Positions 22,164 to 33,645 of a stretch of DNA of 64,000 nt are shown in pieces. The notes beneath the pieces are model-generated. The model ran no database searches. It had not been told where the DNA came from and saw nothing but the letters and a program-made list of their open reading frames with translations. The stretch comes from Sycobia sp. Sy_11 (taxonomy: Eukaryota; Arthropoda; Insecta; Hymenoptera; Epichrysomallidae), in assembly GCA_018907035.1 (NCBI GenBank), contig JACCIC010000027.1, positions 3,229,001 through 3,293,000 of the forward strand, given 5' to 3'. The position numbers and the translations under genes were made by a program. Numbering within the stretch: the first letter of the stretch is position 1; each line of letters starts with the position of its first letter.

Positions 22164-22190
22164 TTGGTGCCCCGGGTGAGGATTTGGATG
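22164..22190 (+). other. Putative primer-binding site of BEL/Pao element
   Basis: TGGTGCCCCGGGTGAGGA lies two to three bases after the LTR end CATTAACA, the expected place for pairing with the 3' end of a host tRNA. The tRNA could not be identified by eye. Confidence 0.6.
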
Positions 22191-22619
22191 GTCGTGCTGG
22201 GTTTAATTAATTTTAACATTATATTTATCGTTAGAACAAAGCGCAATCTTTACTTATAAAACTAGATTATGAAATCTTAGAATTGTAAGACGTCTTAGCG
22301 TTGTTAAATTTTAGTTCGTTTGTGTATTCAGTTAAGAGTGTAATTCGATATCCGTCGAGTCGAGCGCCTGTGTTTACCCGATCTGCCTCATAGCGCTCGT
22401 AAAAGTAAAATCCTTTGTGTCTTGTACAGTCTAAGATTGTGCATGGTCGTTTTATTTATCATAAGTGTTTATACATTCGCTAATCGTTTCCTTTAGAGAG
22501 TGAGTAAGGTTCTAAGTTTCTTTGATTTTATTTTATATTTATTATTTGGTATTTAACGTTTTTGTTTTTCCTTTAACGAAAAAAGAAAATAATTTTATTT
22601 AGTTTAATTAATTTAAAGA

Positions 22620-23952
22620 ATGGCTCCTACTCCGTTGAGGAGATTGACTGCTTTGCAGGGCTTTCGACTAGCAGAAATCGAATTATCTTTGAATAGATTA
22701 AAAGAAACAGCGGCAACGATTTAATATGAACTTTGTAAATTTACGCTTAGACTCGCTTGACAAAATCTGGAATGAATCGCGAACTACACACGAGGAAATC
22801 ATAGTTCGGGAGAACATTGAGGAGGATCCTTATATTACTGATCGGGTTTTCGCGCGATTGCAGGGACTGTATGAGGATAGCATTGAGTTTTTATCTACCA
22901 TACAATCTGAATTATAGACAGATTCTCAGTCGACATTAGGAGTTCTGTCAACGAATAATAATCAAATATGCGATGTCGAACCACGCACTACCAAACTTCC
23001 CAAGCTGGATCTGCCAACATTTTCAGGGAATTATGACGATTGGGAAAATTTCTGTGATTTGTTTACAACATTAGTTCACAACTCATCCCAGTTAGTCGAC
23101 GCAACAAAACTGCAATACTTGAAAACTTGTCTCAAAGGACGCGCGGCAGAGTTAGTCAAGGATGTTTTAATAACTAATGTGAATTATTTGTCTACTTGGT
23201 ACGCTTTAAAGGCGCGTTTTCATAATCCGTGTCTAATAGTCAATAAACACTTACAGAAACTTAATGAGATGCCATTCCTAAAAAAAGAGGATGCAGTAGA
23301 ATTACGAGCTTTCACCGATGTAGCACAACGCATTGTTCAAGCTTTAGCAAATTTACGAATGCCTGTAGAAAATTGGGACGTATGGTTTATTTTCATTCTA
23401 GCTGCCCGCTTGGATTCAGAAACACGAAAGGCTTGGGAGACCAAACTTAGTTTAAAAGATAAACGCACGATTTTACAAATAAATAACGACTTAGAATCAT
23501 CCGATCCATTAGTTAATTTTCCGAAATGTTTAGAACTTTCAGAATTTTTAGAAAAGCGAACATGCACACTCGGTATGATTGCTTCTCAGAACGGCAAAAT
23601 AGATAAAAGGCAGTTACCGATATCGAAGCCTATACAGGGATCAAAACGGGTGTATCATTCATCGTCACATCACAAAACCGATAATCACTATTTAAAATGT
23701 TCCTTTTGCCCCGGCTCGCACGTGAGTTGGAAATGCGATAAATTTAAAATTAAAAAGCCTCATGAACGACACGATGAAGTAAGGCGGTTACATCTGTGTT
23801 TCAATTGTTTAGGGCAACACAGAGTAGATACATGCACGTCTGCCATACGATGCTTTAAGTGCCAGGGTAGACACCATTCATTAATTCATTTAGGTAGCAC
23901 CTCAAATAATGAGCAGAAAAAAGGGGGTCTACTGAGGAAAATCGAGGCTTAA
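22620..23952 (+). pseudogene. BEL/Pao gag, two lesions
   Basis: Starts at ATG 22620 (MAPTPLRRLTALQGF) and reaches TAA at 22722 after a frameshift. The frame from 22726 continues with one in-frame stop at 22915-22917, and is then open to 23952. The product is the structural protein that packages the RNA. The middle matches the retroviral-gag-like domain of BEL/Pao (LPTFSGNYDDWENFCDLF, then KLQYLKTCLKGRAAELV). The C-terminal end has three zinc knuckles of the BEL type CX2CX3HX4C/H: CSFCPGSHVSWKC, CFNCLGQHRVDTC and CFKCQGRHHSLIH. Confidence 0.88.
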
Positions 23953-23989
23953 ATAATTCTTCGGAAGATTCAGCAGGAGTAAATGTTCA

Positions 23990-26078
23990 TACGGCTGTTA
24001 CTACAGCTAATAAACATTCCGTGATATTAGCTACTGCGCAACTAATACTCGCCGGGTCAAGAGGTACGGGATACACGCGTTCGAGCTTTACTTGATCAGG
24101 GTTCGGAGAGTTCATTTATATCCGATTCAATGGCGCAATTATTAGATTTGCCAAAGAGAATATTACCTTAACTGGACTCGGCTCAGAATTTGCAGATTTT
24201 TTCGAATTTACATTTAGCCGACTCATATTTTTACCAATCAGATCCTGTTGATATGATTTTAGGCGCAGATATCTATGGCTGATTACTCCGTTCAGGTATT
24301 CGCAAATTCTCTTTTACGTCTCTCATTGAACAAGATACGGCTTTAGGGTGGGTTGTGTGCGGTCCAATTTGCACGAAATGTCCACGGCGGGCGGCAGAGC
24401 GTAAGCAAGAGCCGGTACAAACTTTGCATTGCGCAACTGATGATATTTTAAACGATTCACTAAAACGATTTTGGAAGCTTGAGAAGGTACCGTGCCTAAT
24501 AAATAAATTCAATGCAGAAGAATCTGCATGTGAAAAGGTATTTTCTGAAGGCCACACACGTAGCTTAGACGGTCGTTTTATTGTGCGACTACCGTTAAAA
24601 TTAAAACCACCTGCAGTTGCATCGGAAACACGGCGCATGGCTTTAGATACTCTTTCACATATGTATCAACGTTTTCGCCGTAACGATAAGCTTGCGTCTG
24701 TATATCGCGATTTTATGTCGGTTTATGACGAACTCGGACACATGGAACGTGTGCCTATATTGGAAATTAAAAATCCTGAAGCATGGTACTTGCCTCATCA
24801 TGCGGTTGTACAGTCTACTCCGTCGACATCTAAGCTTCATGTAGTTTTCGAAGCCTCGCGTAAAACTCGTGAAAATCATAGTATAAACAACTTTTTATTA
24901 CCAGAACCAGCTTTGCAAAAGGATCTTTCACTTATTTTGTTGAATTGGCGTAAGTATTCATACGTATTTGTTGCAGACATTGTAAAAATGTTTCGACAAA
25001 TCCACGTAGCAACAGAACATAGAGATTTGCAAAGAATTTTGTGAGCCCCTTTCAAGGTGATATTCCCGTAGATTATCGATTAACTAAGGTTACATATGGA
25101 ACGGCATGTACCCCATTCCTTGCGTTACGTACGCTTCTTCAGATAGCTGAGGATGAAGGCACTCGATTTCCTCTTGGCGCTCATTGTCTCGAGACAAATA
25201 TGTATGTCGACGATATTTTCGCCGGATCTAACAATTTAACGGTCGCTATACAGAAACGTAAAGAGCTTGTGGGTATTTTACATACTACTGAGATCGAGTT
25301 GGATAAGTGGGCAGCAAATCATCCGGATCTATTGACGCCACAATCGGTTAATTCTCATAAAAATGATGAAAAGGTAATAAATTTCGATGAATCCGTAAAA
25401 AAGTTAGATTTAAATTGGTACCGGGCTCGAGATGAGTTTACTTTTACAACTTTAGACTTGAAAATTTTGGCAGCAGCATCGACTAAACGTGCAATTCTCT
25501 CAGGTATTGCGCGGTTATTCGACCCTTTGATGGCTTTCTCCTATCACGATAGTTGCAAAAATATTAGTTCAAGATATTTAAATTCTTAAATATGGATGGG
25601 ACGCGATTTTGCCTAGAGAGATTCGGGAACGTTGGCAAGATTATTGCAATACTTTTGCAATGCTCTCAGTCCTTGCAATCGGTCGCATTTTTTAATCGGT
25701 AGAGTATCTGCACTAATTCCTGATGACGCTGTATCCGATATGCCTGAAAATCGTTTGGAGCGATTCAACTTACTACAAGCAATCCGCAATAACTTTTGGA
25801 AAAGATGATCGATGGAGTATTTGCAGCATCTTCAAGAACGAAATAAATGGCAAGGAGCTACAGAGAATTTCAAAGTAGGTCAACTAGTCCTTTTACGCGA
25901 CGACAGGTATCCGCCAGCAAAATGGCCACTTGGACACGTCACTGAAATTCACACTGGGTCGGACGGATTGGTGAGAGTAGTCACAGTCAAAACAGCGAAC
26001 TCTACATTTCAGCGTAATATCGCTCGACTTTGTCCACTTATTTTAGAAAATGAAAAAAAAATCTGCAATATTCATTGA
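23990..26078 (+). pseudogene. BEL/Pao pol: protease, reverse transcriptase, integrase tail
   Basis: Protease near 24075-24130 reads ALLDQGSESSFIS (the BEL form of the aspartic protease site), and is followed by a stop. Reverse transcriptase runs from about 24480: FRQIHVATEHRDLQRIL up to a one-base deletion near 25041, then TYGTACTPFLALRTL and the catalytic box MYVDDIFAG near 25200. After 25589 the frame breaks, and near 25670 the sequence jumps past RNase H and the integrase core. The integrase C-terminal segment (LRDDRYPPAKWPLGHV, 25812-26078) ends with TGA. Replication functions are therefore lost. Confidence 0.9.
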
Positions 26079-26166
26079 CTAGGTACAAATTTATTATTGT
26101 TCAAGACGAAAGAGTGCTGAAAATTTCCATTGCTTACTATTCGTCTAAATGACGAAAGCGGGCGGT

Positions 26167-27009
26167 ATGTTCACAAGATAGTTTCACTTTTATATGTTTG
26201 CGTCTTATTTTATAAAGGTTTAAGTTTTGAAATATGAGAGCTTAAGGCGGGCGGCCCCGAAAAAGTTCAAGCGAGTAAGCGTAGCGCGTCGGAGTTTCAG
26301 ATCTTCGTTTAGCCTTTGTGAATGATTGACTTCTTCTTGGCATCGTGTACTTTTCTTTATTATTAAAGTCTAATAATTTAGTATTAATTTACATAATTTA
26401 TCGTACAAAGTTGTTAATTTTGTGTGGTGCGTGCTGCGTGGTGGGATCGTGTTACGAAGGTATTATTTGGCCATCGCGTCAGGCATGTGCAGTGCCTGAC
26501 CGTTCTTCCCCGAACTTGTTGCCCAGGACTCATTGCAGTCCATCGTCGACAGCACGTATTCTGATTCATCTGTGAACGTGGCCTGTTGTCACGTAGTGCC
26601 AGAAGGCCACACTAAGGATGGTGCCTGGTACTGGGGAACTCACCATTGCATCACTGAGGTCGTCAATCGGTACGGGTTAGTTGATCATTGTTAAGAGAGC
26701 TCTCTACGTGCGGTATAGTTTAATAGTTTAAGGTCTTGTTTATAAGATTAATTTAAATTATATTATATTCCTTGATATTAAATTATAACAAAAATAGTTT
26801 AGTAGATTTAGTTTATTTCATTTATATCTCATTTTTAGCAGTAATTAATTGTTAATATTTGTTAAGGCATCAGGCTTTTTCTCGACGTGTAACTGGAGTT
26901 TTTTACTGCGGTTTGCCATAGATTATAATAAATACAATTTTATTTTAGTATAGTACATTGTCGTAAATTGTTTAAACTTAGCACGATTCCTCATCCAAAT
27001 CCTTAGCTA

Positions 27010-27049
<40 letters not shown>

Positions 27050-27091
27050 TATGATCAATTGACTTATCTTATGGTAAGTAATTCATTAACA
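26167..27091 (+). repeat. 3' LTR of BEL/Pao element
   Basis: Ends CATTAACA at 27091, like the 5' LTR. Strong homology starts at 26257. The segment 26167-26256 begins TGTTCACAAG after a polypurine-like tract and has no counterpart in the 5' LTR, so either that LTR lost its first bases or the true border is at 26257. The sequence after the LTR (ACCTTG) does not match the sequence before the 5' LTR, so no target duplication was found. Confidence 0.8.
27012..27046. repeat. (TA)n microsatellite inside 3' LTR
   Basis: Shorter partner of the TA tract at 22045-22117. Confidence 0.95.
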
Positions 27092-27099
27092 ACCTTGTC

Positions 27100-28400
27100 T
27101 TTTGTAATGTGATGATTGGGTAAAAGTCCATGGATAATTCTTACAGTTGTATATACGTCTGTTATTATTATTCAGGCCTGAGTTCCCAAGGCTCTAGTAT
27201 CAATTTTCAAAACCATTGCCTTACGAATCAGTATCCATCTCATCTATAGTATTTTGTAATATCTGTGCTTAAGACTTAATTGCAAATCTCAAGCATTATG
27301 TGAAGCCTTATAGTCTATAGATTATTGATCCACATCGCATCGACTTCGAGCTCTTCGATCGATTCGGAAACTTCTGAGTTCAGCGATCTATGTCGTCCAC
27401 CAATGCGTTTGTCTTCTATTACATTTTTATAATTGTGCGATAGGGTTCTTTCGCATAGGCACGTGAATAGACGTAAGAACGGGCTTAGAGGAATTTAGAC
27501 ATTGCTTTAGCCAACGCCTCTATCGTTTCACGCCCTTCATTCATCCTGGCAAAATCTCTTGTGAGAAAGATTTTTTAATATGCAAAATTAACTCCAATTA
27601 AATATTGTTCATTTGCTTGATGTTTGATCGTGTAAATGATTACCGGCAAAATCTGATTTATTTTGTCACGTCTATTAGTCCAAAAGCATTCGTTGGCCGT
27701 ATAGTCCTCATTCACCTGCTACTCTCTTCTCTAAGTTCAAATTTTATCAGTAATGAGCTACGTCTGCTATGGAGTGCTCATATCCTAGACTTCTGCATTT
27801 CCCTTCGGTCCAAGTTTTGTACAATCACATCACAGATTTGAGACTACGTAGAGACCTTCTGTATCACTTTCCGTATCTCTATTGTATGTGTTATCTTCTT
27901 CTGCGTTCATGTTTTAGAGATTAACGTTATCCAATCTTCCGTTTCAGTTAAGTGTGATTTTAGGGCAGCCTTCTCCGAATTTCGATTAACTGATTCCGAT
28001 TTTTATAACTTGATTCACGTTTTCCTGTAAGATATCCTTTGTAAAAGATAATTTTCATTTTATAAAATTGCTCTTGCAGATTTCTCTGACAATATTCCTA
28101 TGTTGCCACTTATGTGCATTTTGTAGTCTTTTGATATCTTCCATTATCATTGCTACTTGTAACAGTGTCTGTCACATCAGTCAGGTGGTGTATGAGCATG
28201 ATCTAAAAAATGCAAATCTCTACTTATTCTACTGCATCAGTTGCAGGCGACACTTTGGGATTTGCCTATAAATTATTTGACATAATGCTTTTTGTTCTTT
28301 CAATAATTTATGTAGATTGTCAGATGTGCCATAGTCATGCGGTTCATCGATCAGAAATTATGGTTGCATAATTTGCATCTCCATATTAAGCTTACCTACA
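27100..28400 (-). pseudogene. Unrecognised decayed coding region
   Basis: Minus-strand frames with few stops carry coding-like runs, for example NRRDKINQILPVIIYTIKHQ near 27680-27620, RDFARMNEGRETIEALAKAM near 27560-27495, and LHKLLKEQKALCQIIYRQIP near 28310-28250. The pieces are in the same orientation and separated by frameshifts. The content suggests an old gag-like or other element protein, but I do not recognise the family. It adjoins the decayed Copia that begins near 28555 and may be part of it or a separate element. Confidence 0.3.
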
Positions 28401-28914
28401 ATATAAGTGTATACATACTTAAGACACCTCTTTACACATATATTATACTGGCAGAGATAACTCAAAATTCACTTATGAATAGCTGTTCAATTTAACAATT
28501 TTCCAAAAATTTTCTTATTTTTATCTGGTTAGTCATCTTGAAAATAGATCTGCAACATTGTTATTCGAATCTACCTTTACAATATTAATCATATTTTCTT
28601 TTACACGTTCATGAACATAATGATGGTGAACTTCTATGTGTTTAAAATTGTTTGTATAATTTTCATGTTTCGATACATTAATCGCACTAGAGTTATCTTC
28701 GCATATACCTACTAATTGGTTCGATATAATAAATGTGAAAAACTCTTAATAAATCTCTCATAACCCTGGTAGAAATCTAACAATTTTTAATAGGCTGGAA
28801 AGTAGTTACTAGGCAGTAAAAATAGAATCAATCATTGTGGCTAGAAACAAGGTAAATCTTAGAATGCAAAATGTGAACGTTGTCAATAAAATTAAGAAAA
28901 AGGCAGAAATTAGG

Positions 28915-28985
28915 TTTAAAAACTAGTTAAAAACTAGGTAGAAACTAGGTAAAAACTAGGTTGTTTTTAACCTTGTTTTTGGTTA
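28915..28985. repeat. Short tandem AAAACTAGGT repeats
   Basis: Four to five imperfect tandem copies of AAAACTAGGT/AGAAACTAGGT inside the 2.07-kb insert, close to its left end. Confidence 0.7.
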
Positions 28986-29689
28986 GTAAATGAGCAATTT
29001 ATTTAACAATTAATATTTATATAATATTATAACATTATGTTATTGATTTAATAAAAGAAAAATCATAAGATATGGAAACTAATAATTTTAAAAAATTACA
29101 AAGTAATAAAAAAATCTACTTGTCGTTCGATTTTGTCATCTTAAAAATTATACGTAATAAATTAGTTTTGGAAATAATTTCCTTTTATTATTTAAGATCT
29201 AAAATTTCGCATGAAGCAATTAATTAAAAAATTCTATTTTTTGATGTCTTATACCGGCTTCAATTATTGGTTGTTAGTTAGTAATTCTATCCTATTTATT
29301 TCTAAAGTAAATAATATCATTTGAAATTTTTGAAATTTTATACAATAAAATAAAATTTTTTTAATTAAAAATCACGTTGAGTTCATAACTATAATTCGTA
29401 ATTTGAATTTATGGAGAGTGTTCATACGGCATATCTGATGATTTTCCATACCCGCAAATGGTAGAACATTATCTTGATTAGTATAGAAGCCCGATTATAA
29501 CTTCACATAAGTATAACATATATTGTATATGAATGTGTAAGCTATTGTCAATGCGTTGTATATGTATGTAGATGTATAAGGTATATAGATCCAATGTACT
29601 TATAATTTACTTCAAAATTTTCGAAATAAACTTGATAAGCATTTATAATTAATTCATTAAAATAATGATTAAAGTCATTAATTTAATTG

Positions 29690-29880
29690 TACTTTTGTCG
29701 ACTGCTTATATACAAATTAATAAATATTTTTTCATTGGTCTTAAAGTCCAATCAAATTAATCGAAAAGAATACGTAACAACATCAATACACATCTACATT
29801 AACATTAATACATCAATACACAAAAATAATAAAAAAATCAAAATCAAAATAAAAAATTAAAATTTAAATTAAAAATTGGA
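29690..29880 (-). repeat. Dispersed Penelope-like repeat, copy 3 (3' part)
   Basis: Inverted relative to the copies at 10900-11085 and 30190-30365. It reads from GCAGTCGACAAAAG through AATATTTATTAATTTGTAT to GTATTGATGTATTAATGTTA in reverse complement. It lacks the hammerhead-like part. With copy 4 it forms an inverted pair inside the 2.07-kb insert. Confidence 0.75.
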
Positions 29881-30064
29881 ACATAGTATTAATAATAAGT
29901 ATAAAAGAGAGAGTCTTGAAAGTATTCACATATCCAAGAATCAAAATAATGTCAACGTAATGTTAGAGTCTAGTAAATTAGATAACATTTATCATTGCTT
30001 ATTAAATTGATTAGTTTTGAACATTTTTGAGGGATTTTATATTTAATTTACTAAATTTGGTAGT

Positions 30065-30365
30065 GGGGATAGGGTTGGATAAGTTGGACTACGTCTTCAA
30101 TTAGGTAAGGGTGGTGGAAACAGTCAGACTGCACTTTACTAACAAAAAATTTTTTCAGCTAATATTTTATTTTCAGATTAGTCTACGGGGGTTATTGTAA
30201 ATAAGGACAGTCTGACTTTTATTATAAATTTTAATTTAATTTTTAATTTTTATTTTTATTTTTGTTTTTATTATTTTTGTGTATTGATATATTAATGTTA
30301 ATGTAGATGTGTATTGATGTTGTTACGTATTGTTTTCGATTAATTTGATTGATTAAAGCAGAATA
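30065..30365 (+). repeat. Dispersed Penelope-like repeat, copy 4
   Basis: Starts at GTTGGACTACGTCTTCAATT, so most of the hammerhead core upstream is missing. It then follows the 10700 copy closely, including CAGTCAGACTGCACTTTACT and TCTACGGGGG, into the AT-rich tail. It lies in the 2.07-kb insert, opposite copy 3. Confidence 0.8.
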
Positions 30366-30388
30366 ACGATATCAATTTTTTAGCTAGG

Positions 30389-30458
<70 letters not shown>
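30389..30458. repeat. Compound (CA)n(GA)n microsatellite
   Basis: About 16 CA units are followed directly by about 19 GA units, then an imperfect CA tail to about 30474. Confidence 0.95.
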
Positions 30459-30463
<5 letters not shown>

Positions 30464-32789
30464 CGCACACACACGATATTCCATACCAAAATATTAAATG
30501 CCCATTAACTAGGGAATAACTAGATGAAAAGGAATAAAAACAACCTATTTTCTATTTTTAAAAATAATTTCAGTTTCAATAGGTAAAACATACCTAGTTT
30601 CAAGATAACTTTATTGGAAACGTAAAGTATATTTACTCCAAACTAACTATTATAGCTATTAAATACCTAAAAAATAGATTAAAAAATTTAACTATAAATC
30701 GGACGGAATGACCGTAAAAAACGTTACATGTTGTCCTACTTACTACCGAACAAATATCCTTGTTACTAGGTATCTTTATTTGAAAATACTTTGTTTATAC
30801 TTTAAAAATAGAATGCATATCCACCAGGGTAAATTTCATTTTACTCGCAGCTTCCGATATAGCTACATATTCAGTAAACGATGATACTTTTTTCAATACT
30901 ATTTTTGTTCTTGATTTCCAATTTACAATATATTCAAATGCCAGTAGTACATTTTCTATTAATATTACCTCTTGCCCAATCGGTATGAACATAGTAATCC
31001 ATTATTATTGTTCTTATTATTATTGTAATATAATAAATTTAAATCTTTTGTTAAATGGAAATAATTCAACATTCTTAGACCATATTTTAAACGTGTTATA
31101 CTACAAGAATTTAGAAACCCGCTCAAATAATTTACGACAAAATTTTATATCTGGTCTCATATCTGTGCTTATCTATAGGAGTGGACCGATTAAATTTCTA
31201 TATTTAATATGCATTTCGCAATTATCAGACCTTTTATGTTTTACATTTACCTATATGGGTGTATTATACAGCTTACAGTTTTCTAACTTATATTTTCTTA
31301 CTAATGATGAAGTATATTCTTTTTTGGAAATTTAATTTTTTTGTTACAAAACTTATCATAAATTATGAAAATCTGTAGATAAATTTTATCAAAATCTTTC
31401 ATTTTAAATGTTTCGGACAGGAGTTTTTTTTACTTCTTGTATCAAAGTATTATTTTTACAACAAATTTATAAATCGTGAACATAAATTAGTAAATAGAGA
31501 ATATATGTTTCATATTTCATAATGTACAAATAATGGTTAATATTATTTATTACAAACCCTAAATGTACTAGAAATTTGTTTAGACTTTCATTCAAACCGT
31601 ATAAAGCTTTTAAGAACCTACAGCTCTGTCCGCCCTATCTTCGAACCCCTTTTGTTGACACACGTACACTTTTAAAGTTAATTTGTCTTTAGAAAAGCTG
31701 ACTCAACGTACATTTGTTAGACCATTACACCCATTTTAGAACAATATAATAGTAAAATCTTCAATTTTTGCATTTTTGCAACCAATGTATATATATCCAC
31801 CATCTCATTTTTCTGTTAATGTCCTCGTGTAACAAGTCTAAAAGCGACGCTCAAGTTAAAGCTCAAAAGCCACCGAAGCACCCGTTCTGCAATAATTTAC
31901 AACGATATTGTTACTTTTTATTTTATATTCATCATATCGATCATTATTATTTTGCAAAACATGATAACTATTTTTATTATATCTAATTAAAATACCATTT
32001 ATAGCATTTTTATACCATTACAATATCCTGTTTCGTTCACGCATCGATACAAAGACTCTACTTCCATATGATTTCAAATTTGAAACCCCTGGTCGATTTC
32101 TAAAAAATATTTGTTGTACCGTTTTTTTCTCGATTGTATTGGTGAACACGCGATTTTTTGAATACATTGCTGCGAACATTCTCCGACCAATATTTTTTGT
32201 TTATCTGATACATCATTTAACAAACAACACAATATATTTAATGTATTCTTATGTATTTTTAATTCTAACACAGTATATCGATTATAAATCTATTCAAGTA
32301 TTTCCCAAGTTCATTATATTCATGAACATACACAGGACATGGTGAGATTACTATACCTTTACCTTTAGCAAAACTGTATATATTACGATTTAAATATTAC
32401 TTACCATTATCACATCTTAAATATTGCACTCTTTCCCTATTAAATTTTCACATTCTTACTCTACAATGCAATCACTAACTTCTGATGTCGATTTCATGGT
32501 GGACACTATTTATTTTACTATCATAAACTATCATCAATAAACGAAATTAAAAATTTTTCACCTTTAAAACCTACTGCATGAAAGGGACCACAAACATCAG
32601 TATGTATAATCTCTAAAATTTTCTGTATCTATTATAAGTATCTATTATTTTTAAAAGGAGTGTTATGTATATTATGTTCATTGCATATTTTATACTTTCA
32701 AAATTATCCAGCAAGTTTATCAGGTTTACCGTTCAACAACTGCTTTTGATAGAAAAAAAAATATTTTTCATGGAATTTTTACATTATTG

Positions 32790-33130
32790 ATATCATTTTG
32801 TAAAATAAAGCGATTTTATGTTGATAACAAAAGTTTGTTCTTAAAACTGAGGCAATTTTTCCACTTTTGTCCACAATTAGAGGCCAATTTCTTTGCAATA
32901 ACATTATGAAAAAAAAATCTGAAAAAAATTTTTTTCTCCAATTTTCACGTTTTTTGGGTTAAAACGGCCATATCTTTTTTCTGAATATTTAATCTTGACT
33001 TTGACAACGGATTCTGAAATAACATGAAATTTTACGTTGGAATACATGAAAACAGAATTTTTTCAATGAAGGTAACATACAAAATATTCGCGTCGAAAAG
33101 TTGACGAAAAATCGAGGTGCTTGAGCATTC
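32790..33130. other. Unexplained block inside Copia remnant
   Basis: Sequence with AAAACGGCCATATC and runs of T/A that does not fit the Copia reading frames on either side. It may be another non-autonomous insertion. No clear inverted ends or duplications were found. Confidence 0.3.
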
Positions 33131-33350
33131 ATGGATTAATAAAACTATATGTAGTTTCTTGCTTTTAAACCATTAACGGTACACATTTTTATCATCTGTA
33201 GTTTTTGCTCTTTATATATTTAGATCAAATTTTTTCATTTTGAAAAATAATGTAATACGTCTTTTCCACATTTTATAGTTTGCACTGTCAAACACTGGAA
33301 TTTTAATTTCATCATTGTTCCCGACTTCTTATAGCTAACGTAACTTCAAC

Positions 33351-33645
33351 CAATCTCTTTTGTTTTACAGGATCTTTTTAAATAAATGTTTCTTTAAGCA
33401 ATCAATCAAGTACGCTCTGTTACCATGATAGGATGAGCTGCTGTTAAATAAATATAATTCCACAATTTATTCTTAAAATTAATTATTATATAACTATAAA
33501 ATATAATATATTCATTTGCGCACTAGTTCTTTACGCGCACACGACTCATCTTTTGCTTATCATTTCATATTTCTTTTCAGTTTTATGCAGAACTTGTTTT
33601 ATATGATCCATATGGATTTTTTCTTAGGGATGTTTATCTCTTCTA
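33351..33645. other. Spacer between Copia gag and mariner
   Basis: AT-rich, possibly the former leader/LTR of the decayed Copia. No partner LTR was found. Confidence 0.3.

Larger units (their letters stand above)
21255..27091 (+). mobile_element. BEL/Pao LTR retrotransposon, internally deleted
   Basis: Two LTRs (about 21255-22161 and 26167/26257-27091) enclose gag and a shortened pol. The 5' LTR ends in CATTAACA, followed two bases later by a primer-binding-like TGGTGCCCCGGGTGAGG. Before the 3' LTR is a purine/GC tract, GCGGGCGGTA, followed by TGTTCACAAG. Coding order is gag, aspartic protease, reverse transcriptase, then a jump to the integrase C-terminus. RNase H and the integrase catalytic core are missing (deletion near 25670). 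Frameshifts and stops add to the damage. The LTRs are still very alike, so it is not ancient. Confidence 0.92.
28764..30829. mobile_element. 2.07-kb insert with inverted ends and TAA duplication
   Basis: The outer ends are inverted copies of CCCTGGTRGAWAT (left from 28764, right up to 30829), and TAA stands on both sides (28761-28763 and 30830-30832). Inner parts are weakly inverted too (ACTAGGTTGTTTTTA at about 28958, an inverted AATAGGTTGTTTTTA at about 30562). It splits a Copia RNase H gene. Without the insert and one TAA, the two halves adjoin with only a single-base register difference. A TWA duplication suggests a non-autonomous PIF/Harbinger-type element. No transposase is encoded. Confidence 0.7.
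28555..33350 (-). mobile_element. Decayed Copia retrotransposon, interrupted
   Basis: Minus-strand Copia pieces in correct pol order. Gag N-terminus reads IPVFDSANYKMWKRR (33345-33260). An integrase piece near 32620-32560 reads EIIHTDVCGPFHAVGFKGE. The reverse transcriptase/RNase H join reads YRNLIGPLL and MRPDI (31230-31160). RNase H is in two halves: VNWKSRTKIVLKK...EYVAISEAAS (30833-30960) and CEDNSSAINVSKHENYTN with NVADLFSR at its end (28555-28725). The halves of RNase H are separated by the insert at 28764-30829. A block at about 32790-33130 is not Copia-like. No LTRs were recognised. Confidence 0.8.

Noticed and set aside
30985..31335. 116-residue plus-strand frame
   Set aside because: Opposite to a Copia remnant whose minus-strand motifs (YRNLIGPLL, MRPDI) explain the sequence better.
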